Below are positions 44,353 through 51,960 of a DNA stretch of 64,000 nucleotides, in pieces. Each line of letters starts with the position of its first letter. Position 1 is the first letter of the stretch. The notes under the pieces were generated by a model. That model searched no databases. It was not told where the DNA came from and saw nothing but the letters and a program-made list of their open reading frames with translations. Both the position numbers and the translations under genes were made by a program. Source of the DNA: Aliidongia dinghuensis (GTDB taxonomy: Bacteria; Pseudomonadota; Alphaproteobacteria; ATCC43930; CGMCC-115725); assembly GCF_014643535.1 (NCBI RefSeq), contig NZ_BMJQ01000015.1, positions 62,001 through 126,000 on the forward strand. Direction: 5' to 3'.

Positions 44353-45310
44353 CGCGCGCCTGCTGCCGCCGACCGAGGTCGGGCCGGACGAGTTCCTGGC
44401 GGCCGCCATCGCCGAGACGGCGCTCGGCGGAGCGGCGGCCGGCGTGCGCCGGTTCGACGGCAGCGCCCGGCATTTCGTGTTCGACGTGCAATTGACCGAC
44501 GGACGGCGGGCCGTCGTGCGCCTGGGCCTGCCCGAGCACCGCACCGGCATCCGCGATGCGGCCCTCTGGTCGGAGCGGCTCAGGCCCTTGGGCATTCCCA
44601 TGCCGCGCATCCTGGCGCGCGATTTCACCTCCGAGTTCCCGTCGCTGATCCTGGAGCGGCTCGAGGGCGATCCGCTGCTCCACCATGTCGACCGCCTGAA
44701 GCTGCCGCATCTGGGCTTGATCGCCGGCCGGCTCGCCGAGATGCAGCACAAGGTCGCGGGCCTCGGCAGCGCCGGCCGCTACGGCTGGGCGACCGAGGCG
44801 GAGGCCGCCCCCTACGTCCGCTGGTCGGACGTGCTGGCCCAGGACTTGGCCGAGGCGCGCGGCGCCATCCAGGCCGCCGACCTGATGGACGAGGCGATCG
44901 TCGACGCGGTCGAGCGCCGCTTTGCCCGCGCAGCGCCCGCCCTCGACCGCATCCCGGCCGTGGCGTTCATGGCGGAGCCCGCGACGCGCGACGGGATCGT
45001 GACCGAGACCGGGCGACTCTCCGGCCTCGTCGACGTCGACCGTATGGGCTGGGGCGACCCGCGTGTCGCCATCGCCCGCACGCTCTTCGACCTCATGGAC
45101 GCGGACAAGCCGACGGGCTTCGCCGAGGCTTGGCTGGCGCTCACCGGCGCCCGTGCCGATGCCACCTTCTGGCTCTATGTGGCGTTCGCCGGGGTGACGG
45201 CGATGGCCGAGTACGGCGACAGGCGGCAGTTCCGCATCGCCGACCGCGACCGGATCGACCGGCTGATGGCCCGCGTGCTCGCCCGGCTCGATCGGCCGGA
45301 CGGGCTTTAA
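44345..45310 (+). CDS. APH-fold protein lacking catalytic residues (probable pseudokinase)
   Basis: 321 residues, overlapping the acyl-CoA synthetase gene. It aligns with the aminoglycoside/choline kinase fold: a nucleotide lobe (YARD/FVFDV...RAVVRLGLP), ILERLEGDPLLHHV, and a C-terminal lobe ending in RLSGLVDVDRMGWGDPRVAI. The catalytic HGD-x5-N loop is replaced: HGD becomes M-A-E (209-211) and the Asn becomes D216, while the second Asp (D230) remains. Such a protein could be a pseudokinase or a divergent enzyme. Coupling to an acyl-CoA synthetase suggests a role in CoA-ester metabolism, like the APH-type proteins near acyl-CoA dehydrogenases. Confidence 0.85.
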   Translation: MPDARLLPPTEVGPDEFLAAAIAETALGGAAAGVRRFDGSARHFVFDVQLTDGRRAVVRLGLPEHRTGIRDAALWSERLRPLGIPMPRILARDFTSEFPSLILERLEGDPLLHHVDRLKLPHLGLIAGRLAEMQHKVAGLGSAGRYGWATEAEAAPYVRWSDVLAQDLAEARGAIQAADLMDEAIVDAVERRFARAAPALDRIPAVAFMAEPATRDGIVTETGRLSGLVDVDRMGWGDPRVAIARTLFDLMDADKPTGFAEAWLALTGARADATFWLYVAFAGVTAMAEYGDRRQFRIADRDRIDRLMARVLARLDRPDGL

Positions 45311-45337
45311 GACCAGGATGTGACGGAGCCCATGAAA

Positions 45338-45367
45338 AAGGCCGGGTTTATTGTCGAACCCGGCCTT
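45338..45367. terminator. Bidirectional terminator
   Basis: Perfect 11-bp stem AAGGCCGGGTT / AACCCGGCCTT with an 8-base loop, flanked by A5 and T-rich ends. It serves the convergent APH-like gene and the DUF465 gene. Confidence 0.85.
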
Positions 45368-45392
45368 CCTTCATCCTTTTGTCGCTCGATCG

Positions 45393-45569
45393 TCACATCA
45401 TCTGTTGACGGGACAGTTCGGCGATCGCGTCTTTAATTCGCAGTTTCTCGCGCTTCCATTCCGCTACCTTCAGCTCGTCAGGCAGGGAACGGGTCGTCTC
45501 CTTGGCGATAGCTTGCTTGAGGTTGGCGTGTTTATCACGGAGTGCCCGGATGTGATCTTCAACAGCCAT
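45393..45569 (-). CDS. YdcH-family (DUF465) small protein
   Basis: 58 residues; the ATG follows GGAGAGG. A helical hairpin with basic turn: HIRALRDKHANLKQAIAKET and VAEWKREKLRIKDAIAELSR, the DUF465 signature (LKxxKLxIKDxI). Function unknown. A second member lies at 46851-47051. Confidence 0.88.
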   Translation of the reverse strand: MAVEDHIRALRDKHANLKQAIAKETTRSLPDELKVAEWKREKLRIKDAIAELSRQQMM

Positions 45570-45722
45570 AGATGCCTCTCCTAGAAGCGTTGTCGCACGA
45601 GTGCGCCATAAAACCGTAATCCCATCGATGCCGGTCTCCAAGCGTTCGATTCGGGCAAGTTGAGGTAATAGTCTTACGGCTTTTCTGGATTTCGCGGTGC
45701 ATCCGAGCTAGTTCAAGCGCTT

Positions 45723-46325
45723 ATGGAAAAAACGCCCCAGCGACTCATTATTGCTATAACCGGCGCCTCCGGCGTGCGCTACGGCGTGCGCCTCCTGGAG
45801 CTCTTGAAGCCGCTCCCGATCGAGACCCATCTGGTGCTCTCGCGCACTGCCGAGGTGACGCTCGCCTACGAGACCGGGCACAAGGTCGCAGACGTGCACG
45901 CGCTCGCCGACCATTGGTATCCGGCGACCGACATGGCGGCCGCGATCTCGTCCGGCTCGTTCCGCACCCGTGGCATGATCATCGCGCCCTGCTCGGTCCG
46001 CTCCATGTCCGAGATCGCGACGGGCGTCACGACCAGCCTCGTCACCCGCGCCGCCGACGTGGTGCTGAAGGAGCGCCGGCGGTTGGTCCTGATGGTGCGC
46101 GAGACGCCGCTCCACACCGGGCACCTGCGCACGATGACCCAGCTGTCGGAGATGGGCGCCATCATCGCGCCGCCGGTGCCGGCGTTCTATGCCCAGCCCG
46201 CGAGCCTCGAAGCGATGGTCGACCATAGCCTCGGCCGCGTGCTCGACCTGTTCGACATCGACGCGGGCAGCGTCACGCGCTGGGGCGAGGGTCCGACGCC
46301 GCGGCCGCCACGAGCGCGGGCGTGA
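45723..46325 (+). CDS. ubiX: Flavin prenyltransferase UbiX
   Basis: 200 residues. N-terminal FMN-binding Rossmann fold LIIAITGASGVRYGVRLLEL, central SGSFRTRGMIIAPCSVRSMS (the conserved SGS and CS of UbiX) and LVLMVRETPLHTGHLRTM. It prenylates FMN to make the cofactor of the UbiD decarboxylase in ubiquinone synthesis. UbiD is not in the window. Its 3' end overlaps the opposite gene by 53 bp. Confidence 0.95.
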   Translation: MEKTPQRLIIAITGASGVRYGVRLLELLKPLPIETHLVLSRTAEVTLAYETGHKVADVHALADHWYPATDMAAAISSGSFRTRGMIIAPCSVRSMSEIATGVTTSLVTRAADVVLKERRRLVLMVRETPLHTGHLRTMTQLSEMGAIIAPPVPAFYAQPASLEAMVDHSLGRVLDLFDIDAGSVTRWGEGPTPRPPRARA

Positions 46326-46761
46326 ACGCCCGGGCCGCGGCCGGCCCGGCATAGCGTTCGAGATTGATGAGCCCCAGCGCCGGCGAGGGCTCGCCCAGGG
46401 GCCGGTCGGGCAGTGCCGCCAGCAGCCGGCGCTGCTCGACCCGTTCGGCATCGAGCTCGGCCGCCTTGATCCGCTCGCGCAGCTCCGTCGCCAGGCTGTC
46501 GCCCTTGAGGAAGCGCCTGACTGCGCGGAGCGGCGCCACCACCCGGGTGCGCCAGGGCTCGAGCGCCGCATCGAGTGCCGGAAAGTCCTCGTCCGTGAGG
46601 GCGAGCCCCCGCACGGTCCCGGCCCAGAGGCAGAGCAGGACGAGATTGACGTCGAGGCCGGCACCGTCCTGCAGATCGAGGCAGAGCGCCGAGGTGTCCT
46701 CGTAGAGCCTGTGGGCGAACCCCCAGAAGTCGCTCGCCTGCCCCTCGAAATCCGAGCCCAT
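46273..46761 (-). CDS. TIGR02444-family protein
   Basis: 162 residues from the ATG with GGAGGGG upstream. It matches TIGR02444/DUF2390: FWGFAHRLYEDTSALCLDLQ, DGAGLDVNLVLLCLWAG and WRTRVVAPLRAVRRFLKG. Function unknown; helical and probably cytoplasmic. Convergent and overlapping with ubiX, an arrangement that suggests coordinated or antagonistic expression. Confidence 0.9.
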   Translation of the reverse strand: MGSDFEGQASDFWGFAHRLYEDTSALCLDLQDGAGLDVNLVLLCLWAGTVRGLALTDEDFPALDAALEPWRTRVVAPLRAVRRFLKGDSLATELRERIKAAELDAERVEQRRLLAALPDRPLGEPSPALGLINLERYAGPAAARAFTPALVAAAASDPRPSA

Positions 46762-46850
46762 CGGCCCCTCCCCTGGCCCGCGCCAGCCTGCTATAGTCCC
46801 GGCCCCGCGTCGTCGGGTGCCCCCGTCAGAGATTGTCGACACGAGTGCCT

Positions 46851-47051
46851 ATGGACCTCGACAACGAAGCCATCAAGCAGAAGCTCGCCGCCCTGGTGAG
46901 CGAACATCGCGATCTCGACGCGCTGATCGCCCATGTGGCGGACTCCGCCGAAGATCAGTTGCAGATTCAACGTCTGAAGAAACGCAAGCTCGCCCTCAAG
47001 GACATGATCGCGCGGCTGGAAAGCCTGCTGTTGCCCGACATTATCGCGTAA
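46851..47051 (+). CDS. YdcH-family (DUF465) small protein, second copy
   Basis: 66 residues: helix (IKQKLAALVSEHRDLDALIA), acidic loop, then LQIQRLKKRKLALKDMIARL. The LKKRKLALKDMI signature is stronger than in the other copy. Start ATG 46851; no strong ribosome site. Divergent from the TIGR02444 gene. Function unknown. Confidence 0.88.
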   Translation: MDLDNEAIKQKLAALVSEHRDLDALIAHVADSAEDQLQIQRLKKRKLALKDMIARLESLLLPDIIA

Positions 47052-47153
47052 AGCCGTAAAATAATTCCCGTCGCCGCCGCGGAGGCGAGAACCCAGGGCA
47101 AGCGACCGGCGAGCGGCCGTTTTGCGTGCATAACGGAGCTTCCATCTCCCTTC

Positions 47154-47267
47154 CGTCATGGCCGGGCTTGACCTGGCCATCCACGCCTTTGCGCAAAACG
47201 CTCACCCCGGTCACGGGATCGCCAAGCGGCGGCGCGTGGATCCCCGGGGTCAAGCCAGGGGAGGACG
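47154..47267. repeat. Dispersed palindromic repeat, family 1 (second copy)
   Basis: CGTCATGGCCGGGCTTGACC...GGCCATCCACG on the left and CGTGGATCCCCGGGGTCAAG...AGGGGAGGACG on the right, inverted copies in outer and inner arms. Same family as 35608-35720, mirrored. It fills the 254-bp gap between DUF465 and the TerC gene. Confidence 0.7.
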
Positions 47268-47305
47268 AAGACTGGCAGACGTGGGGTTCGCTTCGACCAA
47301 CCAGC

Positions 47306-47923
47306 TCAATCCATCGGCATGTAGGGCCTGACTTCGTGCCAGCCCTGCCAGATCATGCTGAAGGCCACATAGGTGATGATGCCGAGGCCGATCCAGACGA
47401 TCCAGGGGAAGCGGCCGATCATGCGGGCGACCAGCTGCGAGGCCATGCCCATGAGCCCGACCGAGAGCGTCAGGCCCGCGACGAGCACCCAGAGATGCTC
47501 GCGCGCCGTGCCAGCAACCGCCAGCACGTTGTCGAGCGACATGGAGATGTCGGCGACGACAATCTGGAGGAGCGCTTGCGCCAAGGTCTTGCTCTTGGGC
47601 TCGCCGCAATCGCCGGACGGGCAATGGCCCTTGCCGCACGCCTCGCGGAACATCTTCCAGGCGACCCAGAGCAGGAGGAAGCCGCCGGCGAGTGTCAGCC
47701 CGATGACCGCGAGCAGCTGCACCGTCACGACGGCGAACAGGATGCGGAGCGCGGTCGCCGCCAGGATGCCGAGCAGGATCGCCTTGCCACGCTGCCCCTG
47801 CGGCAGGCCGGCCGCCGCCATGCCGACAACGATGGCATTGTCCCCGGCGAGCGTGATGTCGATGAGCACGACCTGCAGCAGCGCCGAAAGTGCTGTGAGG
47901 TCTATCCAGGCGGGCAATGTCAT
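47306..47923 (-). CDS. TerC-family protein, YjbE type
   Basis: 205 residues, seven spans. The acidic motifs IDITLAGDNAIVVGMAAAGL and IVVADISMSLDNVLAVAG define the short YjbE branch of TerC, associated with Mn2+ export. A cytoplasmic loop has an unusual Cys/His cluster (CGKGHCPSGDCGEP, about 92-105) that could bind metal. It follows the flavin reductase by 55 bp in the same direction. The second TerC-type gene of the window. Confidence 0.88.
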   Translation of the reverse strand: MTLPAWIDLTALSALLQVVLIDITLAGDNAIVVGMAAAGLPQGQRGKAILLGILAATALRILFAVVTVQLLAVIGLTLAGGFLLLWVAWKMFREACGKGHCPSGDCGEPKSKTLAQALLQIVVADISMSLDNVLAVAGTAREHLWVLVAGLTLSVGLMGMASQLVARMIGRFPWIVWIGLGIITYVAFSMIWQGWHEVRPYMPMD

Positions 47924-47978
47924 GGCCGCGCAGATATGGGCACGAGCGCCCTACGCCGCCAGCCTTGGATTCCGAAGG

Positions 47979-48482
47979 TCAGCGTAGCGCCAGCAATGCT
48001 TCCAGGTCGTGGAAGCTGCCGTAGCTGCCACCGAGATAGCACAAGGGTTCGCCCACGCCGATGCGCTGGGCCACGACCTCGCCCAGGAAGATCGAATGGG
48101 TCGAGCCGTCGAAGGTCTGGACGACCCGGCAGTCGAAGCCGACGAGGGCACTTTTCAGGATCGGCGCGCCGGTTTGGAGCACGTCCCAATCGCCGGTGGA
48201 GAAGCGCGCCTCGCCAATCTCGGCCCCGCTGAACCGCTCGGCCAGCGCGTGATCGTCGGCGGTCAGCACGTTGATCGCGAACAGGCCGGACGAGACGATG
48301 GCGTCATGGGCCGAGCCCTGCCGGTTGACGCAGCAGAGCAGCGTCGGCGGCGTCGCCGAGACGGAACAGACCGCCGTCGCGGTCAGGCCGCGCCGCTGCC
48401 CGTCGGCCAGTGTCGTGATGATCGTGACGCCGGCAGTAAGGCGCCGCATGCCCGTCTTGTAGAGTTCCGGCTCGATTGCCAT
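47979..48482 (-). CDS. Flavin reductase-like protein
   Basis: 167 residues. Split-barrel FMN-binding fold: MRRLTAGVTIITTLADGQRR, GLTATAVCSVSATPPTLLCC, and AINVLTADDHALAERFSG, as in HpaC/NtaB reductases that supply reduced flavin to two-component monooxygenases. No monooxygenase partner in view. Upstream lie three 11-bp repeats resembling DnaA boxes. Confidence 0.9.
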   Translation of the reverse strand: MAIEPELYKTGMRRLTAGVTIITTLADGQRRGLTATAVCSVSATPPTLLCCVNRQGSAHDAIVSSGLFAINVLTADDHALAERFSGAEIGEARFSTGDWDVLQTGAPILKSALVGFDCRVVQTFDGSTHSIFLGEVVAQRIGVGEPLCYLGGSYGSFHDLEALLALR

Positions 48483-48495
48483 CCAGCGGCCCCAG

Positions 48496-48528
48496 AAAAC
48501 TTATCCAAAACTTATCCAAAACTTACCC
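48496..48528 (+). repeat. Three tandem 11-bp repeats, DnaA-box-like
   Basis: AAAACTTATCC, AAAACTTATCC and AAAACTTACCC in tandem with exact 11-bp spacing. TTATCCAAA differs at one base from the DnaA box TTATCCACA. They are 14 bp upstream of the flavin reductase start. Confidence 0.7.
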
Positions 48529-48769
48529 AACGTTACGCCCTTGGATATAGGGCAAATCGGCCCCCCTGGCGACATTGGAACTGGCGGCAGGGCACATGCC
48601 GGACATGCCCGCAGGTCGGTGCCGCGGGCGGCTATCTGCTGCATCAGTAATCCGCCCGAGGCGCCATCATCCAAAGGGATCCCAATGTCCGTCGCGAGAC
48701 GGATTGTTAAGCGGCCTCTGAGAGATTAGGGATAGTAATTCCCGATCGGTCTCTCGCGAGTGTCCGCCG

Positions 48770-49681
48770 ATGCGCCTCAAGTTCCTTTCCGCCGATGACC
48801 CGCGTGAAGCCGCCTTCCGGGCGGCAGTCCAGCTCGGCCCTTCGGCCGTCCTGGTCGAGAACGAGGCGAATGCGGACGGCAGCTTCGCCGGCCTGATCGA
48901 CGGTGCGGCGGAGCGTCCGGCTCTGGACCCGATCGAGGTGGTCGAGGACGCGCTCAATTTCCACGATGCGCCGCCACGCCTCGTCCTGCGCCTGATCGAG
49001 CGCAAGGTGCGCAAGGCGGACGCACTGCATCTGCTGGAAAGCGGGCTCAAGGCGCTCCTGAAATTCTCGGCCCTGCCCCATGCGGCGCGCGCCCGGCTGA
49101 TGCTGGTCGGCCCGCCGGCCGCCGGCAAGACCACGCTCGTCGGCAAGCTCGCAGCGCGCGGCACGACGCCGGTCGCACGCGTGCTGACGACGGATATCCA
49201 TCGACCGGGCGGCGTCGAGCAGCTGGCCGAGTTCGTGGCCGTACTCGGCATCGATCCCGAGCGGGTCGATCCCACGGCGCCCGGCTTTACGGCGTCTGAC
49301 CTCACGGTGCCGGAGAGCGGGCCGCTGCTGATCGACACCGCGGGGCTCGATGCCGCCGACACGGCCGGCTTTGCGGCACTCGGCCGGCTGGCGGAGCAGA
49401 CCGGGGCCGAGCCGATGCTGGCGCTGCCGGCGATGCTGGATGCGAGCGAGGCGCGACTGTTCGCGCAAGCGGCGCTCGCCATCGGTGCCAAGCGCGTCGT
49501 CGTCACGCGCCTCGACATCGCCCCGCGCCTGGGCGCGCTCATTGCCGCGGCCGACGCCGGGCTCGCCGTCTCGGCCGGCAGCATCACCCAGCATTTCGCG
49601 TTCGGCCTGAAGCCGCTGACCGCGACCGTGCTCGCCCACCACATCCTGGAACTGGCCGCCGAGAAGGCGCGGCCGGAATAG
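48770..49681 (+). CDS. FlhF-like SRP-type GTPase, short form
   Basis: 303 residues. The N-terminus (MRLKFLSADDPREAAFRAAV then QLGPSAVLVENE) resembles the start of FlhF; the NG domain has P-loop GPPAAGKTT (114-122), a helical N segment before it, LLIDTAGLDA, and VVVTRLDIAPRLGAL in place of TKxD. FlhF-type GTPases position the polar flagellum. It is shorter than standard FlhF (about 400 or more residues), and no flagellar gene is in the window. It could be a moonlighting or displaced FlhF, or another SRP-family GTPase. Confidence 0.82.
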   Translation: MRLKFLSADDPREAAFRAAVQLGPSAVLVENEANADGSFAGLIDGAAERPALDPIEVVEDALNFHDAPPRLVLRLIERKVRKADALHLLESGLKALLKFSALPHAARARLMLVGPPAAGKTTLVGKLAARGTTPVARVLTTDIHRPGGVEQLAEFVAVLGIDPERVDPTAPGFTASDLTVPESGPLLIDTAGLDAADTAGFAALGRLAEQTGAEPMLALPAMLDASEARLFAQAALAIGAKRVVVTRLDIAPRLGALIAAADAGLAVSAGSITQHFAFGLKPLTATVLAHHILELAAEKARPE

Positions 49682-49699
49682 GGTCCGTCGGGACCAGAT

Positions 49700-49948
49700 T
49701 CAGGCGGACGGGCCGCGGTCCGTCCCGGGCAACAGTTCAGCCAAGCAGCGCGGGCAGAGGCACGCGGGTGTGCCTGATGCCGGTTCCTTAGGGACCGGCC
49801 CCCTAGGCACTGGCCCTTGCGGGACTGGCCCTTTCGGGACTGGTAGGCGCGCCGGCAATTCCATGCACCAGCAATCGCCCGCCGGCCGGCAGGTCATGGC
49901 GGCGCCGCAGCGCGGGCAGGTCGTGGTGTCAGGCGCACTGCCGGTCAT
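49700..49948 (-). CDS. Cysteine-rich CWC-family protein with tetrapeptide repeat
   Basis: 82 residues with paired cysteine motifs TCPRCGAAMTC, DCWCMEL and CLCPRCLAELL, the CWC family pattern (probably zinc- or metal-binding). Between them is an unusual GPVP(K/Q/R) tetrapeptide repeat (VPKGPVPQGPVPRGPVPKEP). It follows DedA by 18 bp on the same strand. Function unknown. Confidence 0.82.
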   Translation of the reverse strand: MTGSAPDTTTCPRCGAAMTCRPAGDCWCMELPARLPVPKGPVPQGPVPRGPVPKEPASGTPACLCPRCLAELLPGTDRGPSA

Positions 49949-49966
49949 GCGGCGCAGGGCCCCTCG

Positions 49967-50575
49967 TTACGACCGCCGATCCGTCGGCAGCAGGGCGAGC
50001 CGGCGGGCGCGGCGCGAGCGCCAGCGGGTGACGAGCAGGATCGTCAGCACCGCGACCGCGAAAATGCCGAGGGCGCTGAGCTCGATCGCCAGCGCATATT
50101 GGCCGAGCAGCCGGCCGATCGCATGCCCGAATAGATATCCGATGCCGACGAAGCTCGCGGCCCAGATGCCCGCGCCGACGAAGTTCAGCACCATGAAGCG
50201 TGGGGTCGACAGTTCCGACAGCCCGATCGCGGCCGAGGAGAAATTGCGGATGCCGTAGATGAAGCGGAAGGTCAGGATGAACAGTATGTCCCAGCGCTCG
50301 AGCCAGCGGTGCACCATGTCGATGCCGTGCTTCCAGTCCGGAAACTTGCGCAGGAGGAACGGCCCCGCCTTGCGTCCGAGGAAGAACCAGCATTGGTCGC
50401 CGAGATAGGAGCCGCACCAGGCGGCAGCCCCCAGCTTGTAGGGATCGATCGTGCCGCTGGCCGCCACGGCGGCCGCCAGCAGGACGAAGGTTTCGCCCTC
50501 GAGGAAGGTCCAGACGATCGTCAGCAAGTAGAAATAGTCGCGGTACTCGGCGATATACCGCTGAACCTCTTCCAT
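49967..50575 (-). CDS. DedA-family membrane protein
   Basis: 202 residues, about five spans. The family core is clear: WTFLEGETFVLLAAAVAASG, GAAAWCGSYLGDQCWFFLGR, FRFIYGIRNFSSAAIGLSEL. DedA proteins are lipid scramblase/flippase relatives needed for envelope homeostasis, with conserved acidic and arginine residues, here E26/E28-type and R103-type. Upstream of the CWC gene in the same unit. Confidence 0.9.
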   Translation of the reverse strand: MEEVQRYIAEYRDYFYLLTIVWTFLEGETFVLLAAAVAASGTIDPYKLGAAAWCGSYLGDQCWFFLGRKAGPFLLRKFPDWKHGIDMVHRWLERWDILFILTFRFIYGIRNFSSAAIGLSELSTPRFMVLNFVGAGIWAASFVGIGYLFGHAIGRLLGQYALAIELSALGIFAVAVLTILLVTRWRSRRARRLALLPTDRRS

Positions 50576-50884
50576 CCGGAAAGTCGCTCCCCAAAACTAA
50601 CCCGTCGCACCCTTGCCGGATGTCGATGCTGATCCTGGCGATCGGGTTCTCCGCCGCACGTTTCCGACACCCGCTCCCCGCGAGGAGCATGACCCGAACG
50701 CCCAGCGAAGCGCATACATCCGCCGACAGCGCAGCTTTTTCAAGCCCGCTTGCCCGCATTTGCCCAATTACGACACGGCCCCCAATTACGACATGGGTTG
50801 CCATTGGCACCCGATTTCCTTTCATCAGACGACAGGCATACGATGCCTCGTGTCAACAAAAGCTTGCGAGAGGGCCAGCCCGTC
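50576..50884. other. Divergent promoter region dedA/aldolase
   Basis: 309 bp. Contains a direct repeat CCCAATTACGACA at 50763 and 50781 (18-bp spacing), a possible regulator site for the aldolase gene. An in-frame ATG at 50843 is an alternative start for that gene. Confidence 0.4.
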
Positions 50885-51658
50885 ATGTCGAAGGAAACGT
50901 TTTCTGCGTCGCGCTCGTGGCATGCGCCGGTCGCGGACCCGGTCGCCCGTGCCCGGATCGACCTCGCGGCGGCACTCCGCTGGGCCGCGAAGCTCGGGTT
51001 CGGCGAGGGTATCTGCAACCATTTCAGCCTGGCGCTGCCCGGCGGCGACCGCTACCTGATCAACCCGTTCGGCGTACATTGGGCAGAGATGCGGGCGAGC
51101 CATCTCCTCATGCTCGACCGCGACGGCCGGATCGTCGAGGGCGCCGGCGAAGTCGAGGCAACGGCGTTCCACATCCATTCCCGCCTGCATCACGCCCATG
51201 ATCGGGCAACCGCCGTGCTGCACACCCATATGCCGCACGCGACCGCGCTCACGCTCATCGAGGGCGGGCGGCTCGCCATGGCCCATCAGAACGCGCTCCG
51301 CTTCTGGGACGCGATCGCCTATGACGACGACTACAACGGCCTGGCGCTCGCCCAGGACGAGGGCGACCGGCTGGCCGCGTCCTTGGGCCAGGCCCGCATC
51401 CTGTTCCTCGCCAATCACGGCGTGGTCACCGTCGGGCCGAACCTCGCCGAAGCGTTCGATGATCTCTATTACCTGGAGCGCGCGGCCGAACTGCAGGTGC
51501 TGGCGCTCTCGACCGGCCGGCCGCTGAAGCTCGTCGCCGACGAGGTCGCCCGACGCACGGCCGCAGATTTTGCGCGCGACCGGCCCGCCTATGCCCACGC
51601 CCATTTCGAATCGATAAAGCGCCTGCTCGATGCCGAGGATCCGAGCTATCGGGACTGA
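50885..51658 (+). CDS. Class II aldolase/adducin-family protein
   Basis: 257 residues from ATG 50885. The fold signature is complete: ICNHFSLALPGGDRYLINPF, VEATAFHIHSRLHH, VLHTHMPHATAL (zinc histidines H-x-H) and ILFLANHGVVTVGPNLAEA with the third zinc histidine. It acts on sugar phosphates, usually by retro-aldol cleavage; the substrate is unclear. Long-type N-terminus (ARIDLAAALRWAAKLGFGEG). Ends 3 bp before a palindrome region. Confidence 0.9.
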   Translation: MSKETFSASRSWHAPVADPVARARIDLAAALRWAAKLGFGEGICNHFSLALPGGDRYLINPFGVHWAEMRASHLLMLDRDGRIVEGAGEVEATAFHIHSRLHHAHDRATAVLHTHMPHATALTLIEGGRLAMAHQNALRFWDAIAYDDDYNGLALAQDEGDRLAASLGQARILFLANHGVVTVGPNLAEAFDDLYYLERAAELQVLALSTGRPLKLVADEVARRTAADFARDRPAYAHAHFESIKRLLDAEDPSYRD

Positions 51659-51960
51659 GACCGCGACGCGCCCCCTCTCTCGCCGTGGACGGCCGGACCC
51701 GGCCATCCCCGTGGTAATACCATACGACTTGGCGCAAACTGATGCGCATGCGCCGCCGCATGGATCGACGAGAGAGGGCGAGGCCTGCCCCCTCGGCAAC
51801 AGGGCCCTGCGCAACATGACCCCGCACAACATGACAAAGATTTAATGTCGCAGCAGGGTCCTCGTTACGTGGCCTGGACCATCTTCCATGCTGAGGCGTT
51901 CATCTTCGCGAGAACGCAAGACCGATTTCACCGCTTGTCCGCCAAGGAGGCATCTTCGCC
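51659..51960. other. Intergenic region before degP
   Basis: 302 bp with one palindrome (51684-51714, related to repeat family 1), a GCGCAAACTGATGCGC imperfect palindrome near 51730, and the AAGGAGG ribosome site of degP at 51944. Nothing else recognised. Confidence 0.5.
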
